DNA of 6,432 nt from Deltaproteobacteria bacterium RBG_16_44_11 (GTDB lineage: Bacteria; Desulfobacterota; Syntrophia; Syntrophales; Smithellaceae): positions 17,662-24,093 of the forward strand of contig MGQN01000045.1 of assembly GCA_001797845.1 (NCBI GenBank), in the 5' to 3' direction. The notes beneath the pieces were generated by a model. It did not search any database and had not been told where the DNA came from. It saw nothing but the letters and a program-made list of their open reading frames with translations. Shown piece by piece: positions 5,199-6,432 of the stretch. Numbering within the stretch: the first letter of the stretch is position 1; the number at the start of each line of letters is the position of its first letter. The position numbers and the translations under genes are program-made.

Positions 5199-6432
5199 AT
5201 GAATATAGGAAAGATTGTTCAAGTTATCGGTCCGGTCGTTGATGTGGCCTTTGACGAGGGAAAACTGCCCAGCATTTTAAATGCAATTTTAATTACTAAC
5301 CCGGCTATCAATGATCAGGAAGATAATTTGATCGTTGAAGTTGCGCTGCATCTGGGAGACAATGTTGTCCGCTGCATCTCTATGGATATTACCGACGGTC
5401 TTGTGCGCGGCATGAAAGCCAAGGATACCGGAGCTCCTATCATGGTGCCGGTGGGAAAAGAATGTCTCGGAAGAATATTAAACGTTGTCGGTCATCCCGT
5501 GGATGGCCTCGGGCCGGTGAATGCCAATACTTTCATGCCTATTCATCGCCTATCACCGTCATTCCTGGAGCAGGATACCTCAGTTCACGTTCTGGAAACA
5601 GGCGTTAAGGTTATTGACCTTCTGGTGCCGTTCCCCCGCGGTGGTAAGATGGGTATGTTCGGCGGCGCCGGCGTCGGTAAGACAGTCGTTATGATGGAAA
5701 TGATTCACAATATTGCTCTGCATCATGGTGGAATTTCAGTTTTTGCGGGTGTTGGCGAAAGAACTCGTGAAGGAAACGACCTTTATCTGGAAATGAAGCA
5801 ATCCGGTGTTATAAAACAAGCCGCACTGATTTATGGTCAGATGACTGAACCTCCCGGAGCCAGAGCCAGAGTTGCTTTAACCGGGTTGGCGGCAGCGGAA
5901 TATTTCCGTGATGTCGAGGGTCAGGACGTGCTTTTATTTATCGATAACATTTTCCGTTTTACTCAGGCTGGTTCCGAAGTTTCCGCGTTGTTGGGACGTA
6001 TGCCTTCGGCGGTCGGTTACCAACCCACATTGGCAACAGACCTGGGCGAATTACAGGAACGCATCACTTCAACAACAAAAGGTTCGATTACGGCGGTGCA
6101 GTGCGTTTACGTGCCTGCCGACGACTTAACCGATCCCGCCCCGGCGACAACCTTCGCGCATCTTGACGGAACGGTCGTTTTGTCCCGGCCGATTGCGGAA
6201 CTCGGTATTTATCCCGCGGTGGACCCTCTAGATTCAACATCGCGTATTCTTGATCCGAATGTTTTAGGTCAGGAACACTATTCCGTTGCCAGACAGGTTC
6301 AGGTAACGCTTCAAAAATATAAAGATTTACAGGATATTATCGCTATTTTGGGTATGGATGAGCTCTCCGAAGCCGATAAACTAACCGTAAGCAGGGCCAG
6401 AAAGATTCAGCGATTTTTGTCGCAGCCCTTCT
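5199..6432 (+). CDS. atpD: F-type ATP synthase subunit beta (partial at the window end)
   Basis: The frame is open from ATG 5199 to the last base, giving 411 complete codons of a protein of usually about 460-480, so the end of the C-terminal helical domain is missing. Beta carries the three catalytic sites of the ATP synthase. The N-terminal barrel starts MNIGKIVQVIGPVVDVAF. The P-loop is GGAGVGKT at 155-162 with Lys161 and Thr162. VGERTREGNDLY follows, with the catalytic base Glu187 and Arg188. LLFIDNIFRF (245-254) holds the Walker B Asp249, Asn250 and Arg253. GIYPAVDPLDSTSR carries the adenine-contacting Tyr, and the visible end is ILGMDELSEADKLTVSRARK. All catalytic residues are present, so the enzyme should be active. 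One oddity is GQMTEPPGAR, where the family usually has GQMNEPPGAR. The start has AAGGAG at 5187-5192 with a 6-nt spacer. The epsilon gene normally follows. Confidence 0.98.
   Translation, partial: MNIGKIVQVIGPVVDVAFDEGKLPSILNAILITNPAINDQEDNLIVEVALHLGDNVVRCISMDITDGLVRGMKAKDTGAPIMVPVGKECLGRILNVVGHPVDGLGPVNANTFMPIHRLSPSFLEQDTSVHVLETGVKVIDLLVPFPRGGKMGMFGGAGVGKTVVMMEMIHNIALHHGGISVFAGVGERTREGNDLYLEMKQSGVIKQAALIYGQMTEPPGARARVALTGLAAAEYFRDVEGQDVLLFIDNIFRFTQAGSEVSALLGRMPSAVGYQPTLATDLGELQERITSTTKGSITAVQCVYVPADDLTDPAPATTFAHLDGTVVLSRPIAELGIYPAVDPLDSTSRILDPNVLGQEHYSVARQVQVTLQKYKDLQDIIAILGMDELSEADKLTVSRARKIQRFLSQPF

Overview
The window reads as a chromosomal segment from a Gram-negative bacterium, most probably a member of the Desulfobacterota (former Deltaproteobacteria). 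Three things point there. The F-type ATP synthase cluster runs b'-b-delta-alpha-gamma-beta, with two different b-type subunits and no adjacent a or c subunit gene. The second b subunit carries an N-terminal signal-peptide-like extension. A bactofilin gene sits directly upstream. This placement is inference from remembered gene order and protein features; no database was searched. Base composition looks moderately AT-rich by eye (not counted). The genes look like ordinary vertically inherited core genes, with no sign of phage, insertion sequences, CRISPR or tRNA.

Layout: positions 2-247 hold the last 81 codons of a RodA-type SEDS peptidoglycan glycosyltransferase. A short gap with a candidate promoter leads to a 125-codon bactofilin (357-734). 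Next comes a non-coding stretch of about 350 nt (735-1088). It contains an AT-rich hairpin, a 13-bp palindrome next to an extended -10-like promoter, a perfect 17-bp tandem duplication, and a strong intrinsic terminator whose T-tract ends at 1064. The ATP synthase run follows: b' (start best placed at 1089), b (1520), delta (TTG start at 2107), alpha (2653), gamma (GTG start at 4260) and beta (5199, cut by the window end after 411 codons).

The two halves have distinct jobs. RodA and bactofilin act in cell-wall elongation and cell shape. The six ATP synthase genes supply the peripheral stalk (b/b' plus delta) and most of the catalytic head (alpha, beta, with the gamma shaft). The epsilon gene probably follows beta outside the window, and the membrane rotor and stator (a, c) must be encoded elsewhere. 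b', b and delta overlap by 4 nt at each junction and alpha starts 3 nt after delta, so these four are probably translationally coupled. Gaps of 92 and 63 nt precede gamma and beta.

I see no previously undescribed multi-gene system. The part most worth checking is the leader in front of b': a complete intrinsic terminator stands only 24 bp before the b' start codon, leaving no room for a promoter in between. ATP synthase transcription must therefore either read through this terminator or be controlled by it, or else the terminator ends a small RNA.
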